NCBI GenBank assembly: GCA_011526585.1
Contig: WYBB01000066.1
Coordinates: forward strand, 1 to 58,068
Direction: 5' to 3'
DNA from: Deltaproteobacteria bacterium
Lineage (GTDB): Bacteria; Myxococcota_A; UBA9042; PHBI01
Length of the DNA: 58,068 nt
The position numbers and the translations under genes were made by a program. How positions within the stretch are numbered: position 1 is the first letter of the stretch; each line of letters begins with the position of its first letter. A model generated the notes under the pieces. That model did no database searches. It saw only the letters and a list, made by a program, of their open reading frames with translations, and was not told where the DNA came from. Of the stretch, positions 28,149 through 36,322 are shown piece after piece.

Positions 28149-29750
28149 TTACACCGGTCCCGCACCTCTTCGCGAGCCCGATCGGCGTTCGAAGAGCGCG
28201 CGCACGGTCGCGAGCGTGTCGGCCTGCTCGGGGCGCTTGTCGGGGCGGTAGCCCTTGACGCGCGCGAAGCGCAGCGCCACGCCGCCCGGGTAGCGCGGGC
28301 TCGCCTCGAGCTCCTGGTAGGCGATCTCGACGACCAGCTCGGGGCGCACATGCACGACGTGGCCGTCGCGGCGGAGCTCGCGCGCGCCGAGCTCGCGGGT
28401 CTGCCACTCGAGCAGAGCGTCGCTCATGCCCTTGAAGGTCTTGCCGAGCATCACCCAGCGCACCCCTTCGGGGGTCTCGTCGCGCGCCGCCAGGTGCAGG
28501 TTGGAGAGCCAGCGCGCGCGCCGGCCCGAGCCGACCTCGACGGCGATGACGACCAGATCCAGGGTGTGCGCGGGCTTGAGCTTGAGCCAGGCCGACCCGC
28601 GCTGACCCGCGCTGTAGGCGGAGTCGAGCCGCTTGCACAGGAGGCCCTCGTGGCCGGTCGCCAGCACCTCGTCGAGGAACGCCTGCGCGTCGGCGAGCGT
28701 CGTCGGCCGCTGGCTCGGCGTGAGGCGGCCGGGCAGGAGCTCGCCCAGGCGCGCGCGGCGCTCGGCCAGCGGACGATCGATCAGATCGGTCGCGTCGACG
28801 CGCAGGAGATCGAACCAGAAGGGCGTCAGCGGCAGCGTCTGCGCGAGCGCCGCGTCATGGATCTTGCGACCGAAGCGCCGCATCGTCGTCTGGAAGGGGT
28901 GGGGGCGACCGTCGGGGCGGAGCGCGATCACCTCGCCGTCGAGGATGGCGTCGTGCACCGGCAGACGCGCGAGCTCGGCGACCACCTCGGGCACGGCGGT
29001 GGTCACGTCGTTGAGGGCGCGCGAGAAGACGCGCACCTCGCCCGCACGCAGGTGAGCCTGCACGCGCGCGCCGTCGAGCTTGGCCTCGAAGAGGAGCTCC
29101 GCGAGGCTCGGCTCGAGCGCGGCGAGGTCCTCGGCGGTGTCGGCCAGCATCGGCTGGATCGGGACCATCGGCGAGAGCCCGATGCGCGCGAGCGCTGCGG
29201 GGCCGTCCGCGACGAGGCGGCGCGCGACCTCGGGCAGGCTGCCGGTCAGCATCGCCGCGCGCCTCACCGCCGTCTCGCTCACGGCGAAGGCCCGCGCCAC
29301 CGCGGCGAGCACGAGGCCGTCGAGCGCGCCCTGGCGCATCTCGCCCAGGATCAGGTGCACGAGGAAGTGCCGCTCGCTTGGCCCTGCGTCCTGCAGGAGC
29401 GCGCGCAGGAGCTCCGCGCGCCGCCCGGCCGAGCCGGTGCCCGAGACCCCGGCCAGCGCCGCGAAGCGCCGGTCGACCTCGCGCACCGTGAGTCCGGCGC
29501 CGGGCTCGACCGCGGTCTCCGGTCCCGCCTCGACCTCCGCGGCGACCTTGCCGACCGTCGCCCAGCCGAGCCCGATCCGGCCCTGCGGCAGGTCGCCGCA
29601 GAGCCAGGCCGCCAGCGTGCCCGCCTCGCCCGGCGCGCGCGCGAGCACCTCGGCGATCGCCTCGATCTTGGCGTTCTTCGAGCGCTCGGCGCGCACGCGC
29701 TCGCGCAGCGCCGCCACCTCCGCCAACGTCACCGGTCCAGGCTCACTCAT
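28149..29750 (-). CDS. ATP-dependent DNA ligase, 533 aa
   Basis: Three domains are in the usual order: an N-terminal DNA-binding domain (about 1-200), the adenylation domain and an OB domain. Nucleotidyltransferase motifs are present: motif I EAKLDGARVQ with the AMP-accepting Lys (about residue 225), motif III DGEVIAL, motif IV EGLLCKR and motif V WLKLKP. Family size and layout match the archaeal/bacterial LigB-type stand-alone enzymes, not the NAD-dependent LigA. The likely role is repair of nicks. The ATG at 29750 has no strong ribosome site, but upstream sequence is not protein-like. Confidence 0.9.
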   Translation of the reverse strand: MSEPGPVTLAEVAALRERVRAERSKNAKIEAIAEVLARAPGEAGTLAAWLCGDLPQGRIGLGWATVGKVAAEVEAGPETAVEPGAGLTVREVDRRFAALAGVSGTGSAGRRAELLRALLQDAGPSERHFLVHLILGEMRQGALDGLVLAAVARAFAVSETAVRRAAMLTGSLPEVARRLVADGPAALARIGLSPMVPIQPMLADTAEDLAALEPSLAELLFEAKLDGARVQAHLRAGEVRVFSRALNDVTTAVPEVVAELARLPVHDAILDGEVIALRPDGRPHPFQTTMRRFGRKIHDAALAQTLPLTPFWFDLLRVDATDLIDRPLAERRARLGELLPGRLTPSQRPTTLADAQAFLDEVLATGHEGLLCKRLDSAYSAGQRGSAWLKLKPAHTLDLVVIAVEVGSGRRARWLSNLHLAARDETPEGVRWVMLGKTFKGMSDALLEWQTRELGARELRRDGHVVHVRPELVVEIAYQELEASPRYPGGVALRFARVKGYRPDKRPEQADTLATVRALFERRSGSRRGAGPV

Positions 29751-29780
29751 GCGGCTATCATCCCCAAGCGCGAACAAATG

Positions 29781-29795
29781 TGGTATCGCCTTTGC
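29781..29795 (+). promoter_or_regulatory. Putative sigma-54 -24/-12 promoter
   Basis: TGGTATC-GCCT-TTGC has the required GG and GC dinucleotides at sigma-54 spacing and a perfect TTGCA -12 half. The -24 half matches at T, G, G and A only. The predicted start is near 29807, about 44 bases before the ATG at 29851. It is weaker than the site at 44211. Confidence 0.35.
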
Positions 29796-29822
29796 ACAGA
29801 CACGCGCGCCACCCCATCCGCC

Positions 29823-29838
29823 GGGGTCGGCCGACCCC
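29823..29838. promoter_or_regulatory. Perfect 16-base palindrome GGGGTCGGCCGACCCC
   Basis: The palindrome lies twelve bases before the ATG at 29851 and just ahead of its GAGG ribosome site. If transcription starts near 29807 it would be inside the leader. It could be an operator or a structure limiting translation; neither is shown. Confidence 0.35.
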
Positions 29839-29850
29839 ACCGAGGACCCC

Positions 29851-31620
29851 ATGCGTTCGAGCCTGCAGATCACCACCCTCGCCTCGTGCCTCGCCCTGGC
29901 GACCCTGTCCGCGTGCGCCTCCGACGCGCCCGAGAGCGAGCCCACCGCCAGCCTGGACGAGGACTACGGCAAGCCCCTCTACGGGGTCGACGACTCCGCC
30001 GCCTCCAAGGCGGACAGCTTCGATGGGGCCGCTGGACCCCGCGAGTCCGGGCTCTCGTCGACCTCGGAGGTGTGGAAGGTCACGCGCCGCTGGTACCAGA
30101 CCGACGCGGCGCCCGGGATCGCCTGGCCGGCCGACTCCGAGCTCACCTGGGACGAGAAGTACGCGGCCTGGGTCGGCAGCCTCGAGAAGATCCGCGGCGT
30201 CGATGGCTTCGACACCTATCGGCTGTCGACGCCGTGGGGCAAGACCCTCGAGTCGCCGCGCCTCGAGTGCGCGGAGATGACGATGTTCCTGCGCGTCACC
30301 TTCGCGAGCTGGTATGGCCTTCCTTTCTATATGACCGCGTACAACGCGAGCTTCGGCGGCTCGATGTACTTCGGTCACTTCGGCATCGTCGGCACCTCGG
30401 GCGCGCGCATCTCGGGCTTCCCGAAGTTCGGTACCGACTACAAGGACTACACCGCGCAGATGGCCGGCAAGTCCGACGCCGAGATCGTCGCCGGCTGGCC
30501 CACCGACTCGAGCCTGCGCTCGAAGTTCCTCACCTCGCAGAAGGACGACGACAACTCGGCGCTGCTCGGCGATGGCGCCTATTCCGGCGCCTACTTCGAC
30601 GAGATCTTCCTGAACAAGCGCGTCGGCCACTTCCTGACGCGCCTCCTCACCTACTTCGGCTCGATCCACCTCGCCAGCACGCAGAACACCTTCAACCTGC
30701 GCGCCGCCGCCGTGCGCCCCGGCGACACGCTGCTCGAGCGCTGGCAGAAGCGCGGCATCGGCCACACCATCGTCGTCGCGCGCGTCGAGCACCTCGCCGA
30801 GGACAAGCTCGCCATCGACACCTTCTTCGGCTCGATGCCGCGCATCCAGGGCCGCTGGTACGACACCAACCTGTCCAAGCCCTACTTCACCTCCGAGCTC
30901 ACCGGCGGCGAGGGGCAGAACTTCGACGGCGACCGCTACGCCGCGCTCGGCGGCGGCCTCAAGCGCTGGCGCACGCCGGTCTCGAAGAACGGCCGCTGGT
31001 ACAACATCGTGCCGCAGCGTGATCGCGAGGTCTTCGTCGACGCGGCCGATCTCGACGCCATCGCCAAGCGCCCGGGCGAGTTCGCCGCGCTGATGGGCGA
31101 GCTCTCGCCCGAGGAGGAGCGCGCCGTGCTGCTGCAGCGCATCGAGGTCGCGCGCCAGGCGCTCAGGAGCAAGCCCGCGTCGTGCGCCAACCGCACCCGC
31201 CGCGAGGAGGCCTTCGACGAGCTCTACGTGCTGATGCAGGACGAGTTCGGCATGAGCCCGCAGGAGACCGACGAGATGTATCGCGTGCTCGACGACTACG
31301 CGCTGGCCGAGCTCGAGTACAACCAGTCCAAGACCTGCTGCTGGAACAGCACGAGCTCGGACATGTATCTCGTCGTGATGCAGCTCAACGAGGAGCGCGT
31401 CTCGGACAGCCAGTGCGTCGAGCCGGTCGTGTTCAAGAACGACAATGGTTACGGCGTCTTCGCGGATTACGCCGCGCAGATCGGCATGGCCGATGCGTGG
31501 AAGCCGTGGACCGAGGACGAGCCGTGTGCGCAGCGCGACGTCGCGAGCGACACCGAGACCGAGCACGCGTGGGCGCCGTTCTGCGGCGTGCGCGAGGCCG
31601 TGCTCGACAATGGAGAGTGA
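29851..31620 (+). CDS. Lipoprotein with putative papain-like/transglutaminase-like domain, 589 aa
   Basis: The lipobox is LSAC (Cys22) after a standard signal peptide; GAGG precedes the ATG. The segment SPRLECAEMTMFLRVTFASW places Cys140 at the start of a helix, as in papain-like folds. His305 (RGIGHTIVVARV) and Asp323 (AIDTFFGSMP) follow in the order and spacing expected for Cys-His-Asp. A preceding GDTLL resembles NlpC/P60 and related peptidases. I cannot assign a known family, so peptidase or transglutaminase activity is an inference. The C-terminal 200 residues are helical with a Cys-Cys pair and look like a separate domain. A CBS protein gene follows five bases later. Confidence 0.6.
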   Translation: MRSSLQITTLASCLALATLSACASDAPESEPTASLDEDYGKPLYGVDDSAASKADSFDGAAGPRESGLSSTSEVWKVTRRWYQTDAAPGIAWPADSELTWDEKYAAWVGSLEKIRGVDGFDTYRLSTPWGKTLESPRLECAEMTMFLRVTFASWYGLPFYMTAYNASFGGSMYFGHFGIVGTSGARISGFPKFGTDYKDYTAQMAGKSDAEIVAGWPTDSSLRSKFLTSQKDDDNSALLGDGAYSGAYFDEIFLNKRVGHFLTRLLTYFGSIHLASTQNTFNLRAAAVRPGDTLLERWQKRGIGHTIVVARVEHLAEDKLAIDTFFGSMPRIQGRWYDTNLSKPYFTSELTGGEGQNFDGDRYAALGGGLKRWRTPVSKNGRWYNIVPQRDREVFVDAADLDAIAKRPGEFAALMGELSPEEERAVLLQRIEVARQALRSKPASCANRTRREEAFDELYVLMQDEFGMSPQETDEMYRVLDDYALAELEYNQSKTCCWNSTSSDMYLVVMQLNEERVSDSQCVEPVVFKNDNGYGVFADYAAQIGMADAWKPWTEDEPCAQRDVASDTETEHAWAPFCGVREAVLDNGE

Positions 31621-31624
31621 GGCG

Positions 31625-32122
31625 ATGGCCGAAGCACCCAAGCCAGGCGTGGCCGAGAGCGCGTTCGTGCTGCGCGGGCGCACCGCGCGCCAGCTCATGA
31701 CGCCGAGCCCGATGATGGTCTTCGAGACCGATCCGCTCGAGACCGCGGCCGAGCTCCTGGCGCGCTTCTCGGCGGTGCCGGTGGTCGACCTCGAGCGCTG
31801 CGTCGTCGGCGTGCTCTCGCGCACCGATCTCGCGCGGATCTACGGGCTCAAGCGCGCGGTGGCGAGCGCGGCGCTGACCCTCGAGACGCGAGGCGCCGAC
31901 GACGAGGCGCCCGACCTCGAGTACAAGCCGCCGGCCCGGCGCGTCGCCGAGGTGATGACCCCGCACGTGGCGACCGCGCCCGCGGAGGCGCTGGCGAGCG
32001 AGATCGTGCGCATGCTCGCCGACAAGCGCATCGGCCGCGTCTTCATCGTCGACGAGGAGCGTCACCTGATCGGCGTCGTCTCGACCTCGGACATCATCGC
32101 GCGTCTCCGCCCGGCCGATTGA
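31625..32122 (+). CDS. CBS-domain protein (two CBS motifs), 165 aa
   Basis: Two CBS motifs form one Bateman module. The first runs from about residue 20 (TARQLMTPSPMMVFETDPL) to 70 (VVGVLSRTDLARIY). The second runs from about 105 (RRVAEVMTPHVATAPA) to 162 (IGVVSTSDIIARL). Such stand-alone modules bind adenine nucleotides and regulate partner proteins. No other domain is attached. The ATG at 31625 has GGAG nine bases upstream; another ATG at 31610 would overlap the lipoprotein gene. Its target is unknown. Confidence 0.85.
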   Translation: MAEAPKPGVAESAFVLRGRTARQLMTPSPMMVFETDPLETAAELLARFSAVPVVDLERCVVGVLSRTDLARIYGLKRAVASAALTLETRGADDEAPDLEYKPPARRVAEVMTPHVATAPAEALASEIVRMLADKRIGRVFIVDEERHLIGVVSTSDIIARLRPAD

Positions 32123-32261
32123 ACCCTGGGCGGCTGGTGTCGAATAGCGAGCCGCGATGGATGCAAGGAGCCGCGCCCCCGACGAGCGAGGTGTACGTTG
32201 GGTACTCCGCAGCGAGGAGGGGGGGCGGCGACGCCGCAGACGCGCGGCGCAGCATTCGACA

Positions 32262-33065
32262 CTATCCGCGCTGGCAGCGCGGGCAGAAGGTGGTCGTGCG
32301 CTGGCCGATGACGATCCGATCGAGCGTGCGCTCGCAGCGCACGCAGGGCTCGCCGGCGCGACCGTAGACGACGAGCGCGCGCGCGTGCTCGCCGGCGCTG
32401 CCGTCGAGGCGACGATAGTCGGATAGCGTCGTGCCGCCGTCGGCCAGGCCAGCCTCGAGCACATGCACGATCGCGCCGTGCAGGCGCGTGACCTGGGCCC
32501 TGGTCAGGGTGCTCGCCGGGGTCTCGGGGTGGATCCTCGCGCGGAAGAGCGCCTCGTCGGCGTAGATGTTGCCGACGCCGGCGACCGCGCGCTGGCCGAG
32601 CAGCACCGCCTTGATCGCCGCCGCCGAGCGGGACAGACCCGCGGCGAGGAGCGCGGGCGTGAAGCTCGGATCGAGCGGCTCGGGGCCGATGGCGGCGAGC
32701 GTCGGCAGGCGCGTGCGCTCACCCGGGGCGAGCACCATGAAGCGGCCGAAGCGGCGCGGGTCGCGGAAGTAGAGGTGCCCCTCGTCGAGCGTGAGCTCGA
32801 CGCGCGCGTGGTCGGGCGGGCGCTCGCGCGTGAGCGCGCCGGTCATGCCGAGGTGGATGACGAGCTCGCGCTCACCCGACAGCGGCATCACGATGAACTT
32901 GCCGCGCCGGCCGACGGCGAGGATGGTGCGGCCGCGGGCCGCGGCGAGGCCGTGGTACTTCGGCCCGGGCGGCGCGTCGAGCCGCCGCGCGCGCGTGATG
33001 GTGCGCCCCGCGAGCCAGGGCTCGAGCTCGCGGCGCACGGTCTCGACCTCGGGGAGCTCCGGCAT
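32262..33065 (-). CDS. mutM: Formamidopyrimidine-DNA glycosylase MutM (Fpg), 267 aa
   Basis: MutM excises oxidised purines such as 8-oxoguanine and nicks the abasic site. The N-terminus MPELPEVETVRREL carries the catalytic Pro2-Glu3. The conserved Lys lies in RRGKFIVMPL, the helix-two-turn-helix segment in GVGNIYADEALF, and the C-terminal zinc finger in CVRCERTLDRIV with FCPRCQ. Length and termini are complete. The gene is convergent with the CBS gene across 139 bases of non-coding DNA and divergent from the kinase cluster. Confidence 0.95.
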   Translation of the reverse strand: MPELPEVETVRRELEPWLAGRTITRARRLDAPPGPKYHGLAAARGRTILAVGRRGKFIVMPLSGERELVIHLGMTGALTRERPPDHARVELTLDEGHLYFRDPRRFGRFMVLAPGERTRLPTLAAIGPEPLDPSFTPALLAAGLSRSAAAIKAVLLGQRAVAGVGNIYADEALFRARIHPETPASTLTRAQVTRLHGAIVHVLEAGLADGGTTLSDYRRLDGSAGEHARALVVYGRAGEPCVRCERTLDRIVIGQRTTTFCPRCQRG

Positions 33066-33145
33066 CGCGACGTAGCGTTAGCACGCCGGGTGCCCTTGCG
33101 CCACGGGCCTCGATGGGCGAGGCTCACGGCGCGTTGGAGGGGCGG

Positions 33146-33814
33146 GTGGTGCAGAAGTTCATCGCCGTGGCCGGCAACATCGGCGCCGGCAAGTCGTCGC
33201 TCGTGGAGTTCCTCGAGCGGCGTCACGGCATGCGCGCGATCTACGAGCCGTTCGTCGGCAACCCCTACCTCGACGACTTCTACGGCGACATGAAGGGTTA
33301 CGCCTTCCAGTCGCAGCTCTATTTCCTCACGCACAAGTTCCGTCTGCACCTCGGCCTCGGCGCCGAGCCGGGCACGATCGTGCTCGACCGGACGATCTAC
33401 GAAGACGCCGAGATCTTCGCGCGCAACCTGTACCGCACGGGCTTCATCGGCGAGCGCGACTTCGGCCTCTACAGCGAGCTCTACGACGCGATGAAGCTCG
33501 CGCTGCGGCCTCCCGATCTCCTGATCTACCTGCGCTGCTCGGTGCGCGCGATCCGCCGCCGCATCAAGCAGCGCGGTCGCCCGAGCGAGCAGGCGATCCC
33601 GACCGAGTACCTCAAGCACCTCAACGATCTCTACGAGGACTGGGTCGCGCGCTTCACCCTCTGCCCGGTCCTGATCTGGGACTCCGAGAAGAAGGACTAC
33701 CTCACCGACCTCGTCGACTGGATCGACTTCCGCCGCCGCCTGCAGGAGCTGATCGGCGACCCGAGCGCCACGCCGAGCGCGCGCGCATCCCAGCAGCTCG
33801 GCGGCGGAGCCTGA
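33146..33814 (+). CDS. Deoxynucleoside kinase family protein 1, 222 aa
   Basis: Phosphorylates a deoxynucleoside with NTP in the salvage pathway. Motifs are the P-loop AGNIGAGKSSL, the substrate-binding EPFVGNPYLDDFY, the catalytic/base-contact motif DRTIYEDAEIF and the lid RRRIKQRGRPSEQ. GGAGG at 33136-33140 favours the GTG at 33146 (or 33149) over an ATG at 33113. It is the first of three paralogues read in the same direction; the next gene begins seven bases later. Which base it prefers (dG, dA, dC or dT) cannot be read from sequence. Confidence 0.85.
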   Translation: MVQKFIAVAGNIGAGKSSLVEFLERRHGMRAIYEPFVGNPYLDDFYGDMKGYAFQSQLYFLTHKFRLHLGLGAEPGTIVLDRTIYEDAEIFARNLYRTGFIGERDFGLYSELYDAMKLALRPPDLLIYLRCSVRAIRRRIKQRGRPSEQAIPTEYLKHLNDLYEDWVARFTLCPVLIWDSEKKDYLTDLVDWIDFRRRLQELIGDPSATPSARASQQLGGGA

Positions 33815-33821
33815 GGTCGTG

Positions 33822-34475
33822 ATGGCGAGCCCGCTCTACATCGCGGTCGAGGGCCCGATCGGCGTCGGCAAGACGACGCTCGTGCACCGACTCGCCCAGC
33901 GCCTGTCCGCGCGCGTCGTGCTCGAGAGCTTCGAGGACAACCCCTTCCTCGGGCGCTTCTACGAAGACCGCGAGCGCTGGGCCTTCTCGACGCAGATCTT
34001 CTTCCTGATGTCGCGCTTCAAGCAGCAGCAGGAGCTGATGCAGCCCGACCTCTTCAGCCCGAACCTGCTCGCCGACTATCACCTCTTCAAGGATCGGATC
34101 TTCGCCGAGCTCACCCTCGCCGATCAGGAGCTCGCCCTCTACGAGCGCGTCTATCGCTCGCTGGCCACGCAGATCCTCAAGCCCGACGTCGTGGTCTACC
34201 TGTCGGCGCCGCTGCCGACGCTCCTCGGGCGCATCGCGCAGCGCGGGCGCGACATCGAAAAGAACATGGATCCCGAATACTTGCAGGACCTGGCGCGCGC
34301 CTATCAGCGCTTCTTCTCGCGCTTCGAGGAGACCGCGCTGCTCAAGGTCGACAACGAGCGCCTCGACTACGCGTCGCCCGGCCCCGAGGGCGACGCCATC
34401 ATCGACGAGATCGTCAGCCGCATCCGCCGCCTCGCCGAAAGAGGGCGAGGTCACCGCGAGGAGCTGCCCGCATGA
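33822..34475 (+). CDS. Deoxynucleoside kinase family protein 2, 217 aa
   Basis: The P-loop is EGPIGVGKTTL. The substrate region is SFEDNPFLGRFYEDRERW. The third motif is ADYHLFKDRIFAEL in place of the DRTIYED form seen in the two sister proteins, so the three belong to at least two subfamilies. The lid is RIAQRGRDIEKN. The ATG at 33822 follows GAGG. Its end overlaps the start of the third kinase by four bases (ATGA), so the two are coupled. Confidence 0.85.
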   Translation: MASPLYIAVEGPIGVGKTTLVHRLAQRLSARVVLESFEDNPFLGRFYEDRERWAFSTQIFFLMSRFKQQQELMQPDLFSPNLLADYHLFKDRIFAELTLADQELALYERVYRSLATQILKPDVVVYLSAPLPTLLGRIAQRGRDIEKNMDPEYLQDLARAYQRFFSRFEETALLKVDNERLDYASPGPEGDAIIDEIVSRIRRLAERGRGHREELPA

Positions 34476-35140
34476 CCGTGACCGCCACCGAAGCCCACGA
34501 CCCCCAGGTCGCCCTGTCCAAGGCCTTCATCGGCACCGCCGGCCTCATCGGGGTCGGCAAGACCACGCTCGCCAACGCGCTGGGCGCGCACCTCGGCCTC
34601 GAGGTCCACCACGAGCCGCTCGAGGACAACGTCTACCTCGAGGACTTCTACGCCGACACCGGGCGCTGGTCCTTCGCCATGCAGGTCTACCTCCTGAACC
34701 GCCGCTTCCAGCAGCACCAGGAGATCATCTGGCGCGGGCGCGGCGCGGTGCAGGACCGCACGATCTACGAGGACTCGATCTTCGCGCGCGTGCTGGTCGA
34801 CATGCAGCTCATGCACCCGCGCGACTACGAGACCTACGTTTCGCTCTATCGCAACCTCGCCAACTTCATGTGCCGCCCGACCGCCATCGTCTACCTGCAC
34901 GCCACGCCCGAGGCGTGCCATGCGCGCATCGCGCGCCGCGGTCGCAGCTTCGAGCGCGTCGTCTCCCTCGAGTACCTCGAGCGCCTCTATCGCGCCTACG
35001 AGGAGTTCGTCGTCAACATCGCCAACACCATCCCGGTGATCCGGGTCGACTGGGAGAACTACGGCGACGTCGAGCGCCTGGCCGACGCCATCACGCGCGA
35101 GGTGACGCGCGCGAGCTACCTGCGCGATGTGAAGGTCTGA
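34472..35140 (+). CDS. Deoxynucleoside kinase family protein 3, 222 aa
   Basis: The P-loop is AGLIGVGKTTL, the substrate segment is EPLEDNVYLEDFYADTGRW, the catalytic motif is DRTIYEDSIFARVL and the lid is RIARRGRSFERVV. The N-terminus carries about 15 extra residues before the first strand. A close pair of heterologous kinases (dGK with dCK/dAK) is known in Firmicutes, where partners form heterodimers. A set of three in tandem is unusual, and assembly or division of substrates among them is an inference. Confidence 0.85.
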   Translation: MTVTATEAHDPQVALSKAFIGTAGLIGVGKTTLANALGAHLGLEVHHEPLEDNVYLEDFYADTGRWSFAMQVYLLNRRFQQHQEIIWRGRGAVQDRTIYEDSIFARVLVDMQLMHPRDYETYVSLYRNLANFMCRPTAIVYLHATPEACHARIARRGRSFERVVSLEYLERLYRAYEEFVVNIANTIPVIRVDWENYGDVERLADAITREVTRASYLRDVKV

Positions 35141-35147
35141 TGAGATA

Positions 35148-35176
35148 TTGACGATCTGCAGGGCCCCGGCTAAGCC
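35148..35176 (+). promoter_or_regulatory. Possible sigma-A type promoter
   Basis: TTGACG (35148-35153) lies 17 bases before TAAGCC (35171-35176), in the gap ahead of the gene at 35203. The -35 element is good and the -10 element poor. It would allow the membrane-protein gene to be transcribed apart from the kinases. Confidence 0.25.
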
Positions 35177-35202
35177 GTGGCATCTTCGGGAGGGACCGCG
35201 AC

Positions 35203-36300
35203 ATGGCCGACGACGACGCGCCCAACGACGCCACCGTGCAGATGAGCGCCGAGCAGCTCAAGCGCCTCCACGCCGAGCTCGCCGCGAGCCGGGCCGGCGT
35301 GCCCAAGGTCAAGCCCGGCGCCGAGGCCCCAACGCCCGAGCCCGAGCCCGCCTACGTCGCGGGCGATGACGCCTACGCCGAGGAGCCGGCCGCCGAGGAA
35401 GCGTACGCCGAAGAGCCGGCGGCCGAAGAAGCCTACGCCGAAGAGGCCTACGCCGAAGAGCCGGCGGCAGAAGAAGCGTACGCCGAAGAAGCCTACGCCG
35501 AAGAAGCCTACGCCGAAGAGCCGGCGGCCGAAGAAGCCTACGCCGAGGAGCCGGCCCCCCACGCGTACGCGGAGGAGGCCCCCGCCGAGCCCGCGCCCGC
35601 TCCGGCCGCGCCTCCGGCCAAGCCCGCCAAGGCGGCCAAGCCCGCCAAGCCGGACAAGGTCCGCACCGCCGCGACGAAGCCTCCGCCCGCGGCCGCCACC
35701 AGCGCCGCCCCCGGCGGCGGAGGCGCGTTGCTCGTGCTTGGCGGCATCGGCGCGCTCGTCGCCGTCCTCGGGCTCTGCCTGCCGATCCTGTCCTCGCTTC
35801 AGGGCATGACCGGAGAGCTCTGGCCGATCATCGGCGGCACCATCGGCATGGCCGTCGGCCACCTGCTGGTCGGCCTCGGCATGTTCGGCGCCGTCTCGCG
35901 CACCAACGGCGTGGCCGCGCTCGTCGGCACGCTGCACCTCATCGCCATGGCCGGCCTCACCTTCTACATGCTCGCGCTCTTCGGCGTCGTCGCCCTCGAG
36001 GGCGAGGTCGTCGCCTACGTCGCCCTCGTGCCGAACATCCTGCCCGCCACCGCCTGGCTCCTCTCCGGGATCTGGGGCCTCGCCGCCGGCGCCGGCGCGC
36101 TCGGGATCCTGCACGGGATCATGGCCTTCCTGGGCGGCGGCGCCCTCATCGGCCTCGCCGTCGGCGGGCTCGCCGGCGCGTTCTCCTCCGAAGAGGACAT
36201 CGCCATCGCGCTCGCCTTCGGCGGTCGCGGCCTCGTGCTCGTCGCCGCCATCTTCCTCGCCATCGCGATGTTCGGCCGCCTGAGGCGCACGCCGGCTTGA
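35203..36300 (+). CDS. Membrane protein with acidic EEAYAEEPAA repeats, 365 aa
   Basis: GGGAGGG precedes the ATG. Residues about 50-125 are an acidic repeat (variants of AEEAYAEEP). A Pro/Ala/Lys-rich stretch follows (about 130-165). About five hydrophobic helices lie between 170 and 360, in a Gly/Ala-rich region with the layout of a small integral membrane protein. There is no signal peptide, so the acidic repeat is predicted to be cytoplasmic. I recognise no family. It lies 62 bases after the third kinase gene and 22 bases before the MATE gene. Confidence 0.65.
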   Translation: MADDDAPNDATVQMSAEQLKRLHAELAASRAGVPKVKPGAEAPTPEPEPAYVAGDDAYAEEPAAEEAYAEEPAAEEAYAEEAYAEEPAAEEAYAEEAYAEEAYAEEPAAEEAYAEEPAPHAYAEEAPAEPAPAPAAPPAKPAKAAKPAKPDKVRTAATKPPPAAATSAAPGGGGALLVLGGIGALVAVLGLCLPILSSLQGMTGELWPIIGGTIGMAVGHLLVGLGMFGAVSRTNGVAALVGTLHLIAMAGLTFYMLALFGVVALEGEVVAYVALVPNILPATAWLLSGIWGLAAGAGALGILHGIMAFLGGGALIGLAVGGLAGAFSSEEDIAIALAFGGRGLVLVAAIFLAIAMFGRLRRTPA

Positions 36301-36322
36301 GCCCCACCTCCTCGGATCACGC

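Noticed and set aside
27516..31022. 1168-residue plus-strand open frame across extensin-like, ligase and peptidase-like genes
   Set aside because: It is antisense to genes with strong motifs (ligase KxDG, extensin HxxxxxxD) and in the wrong frame of the lipoprotein at 29851.
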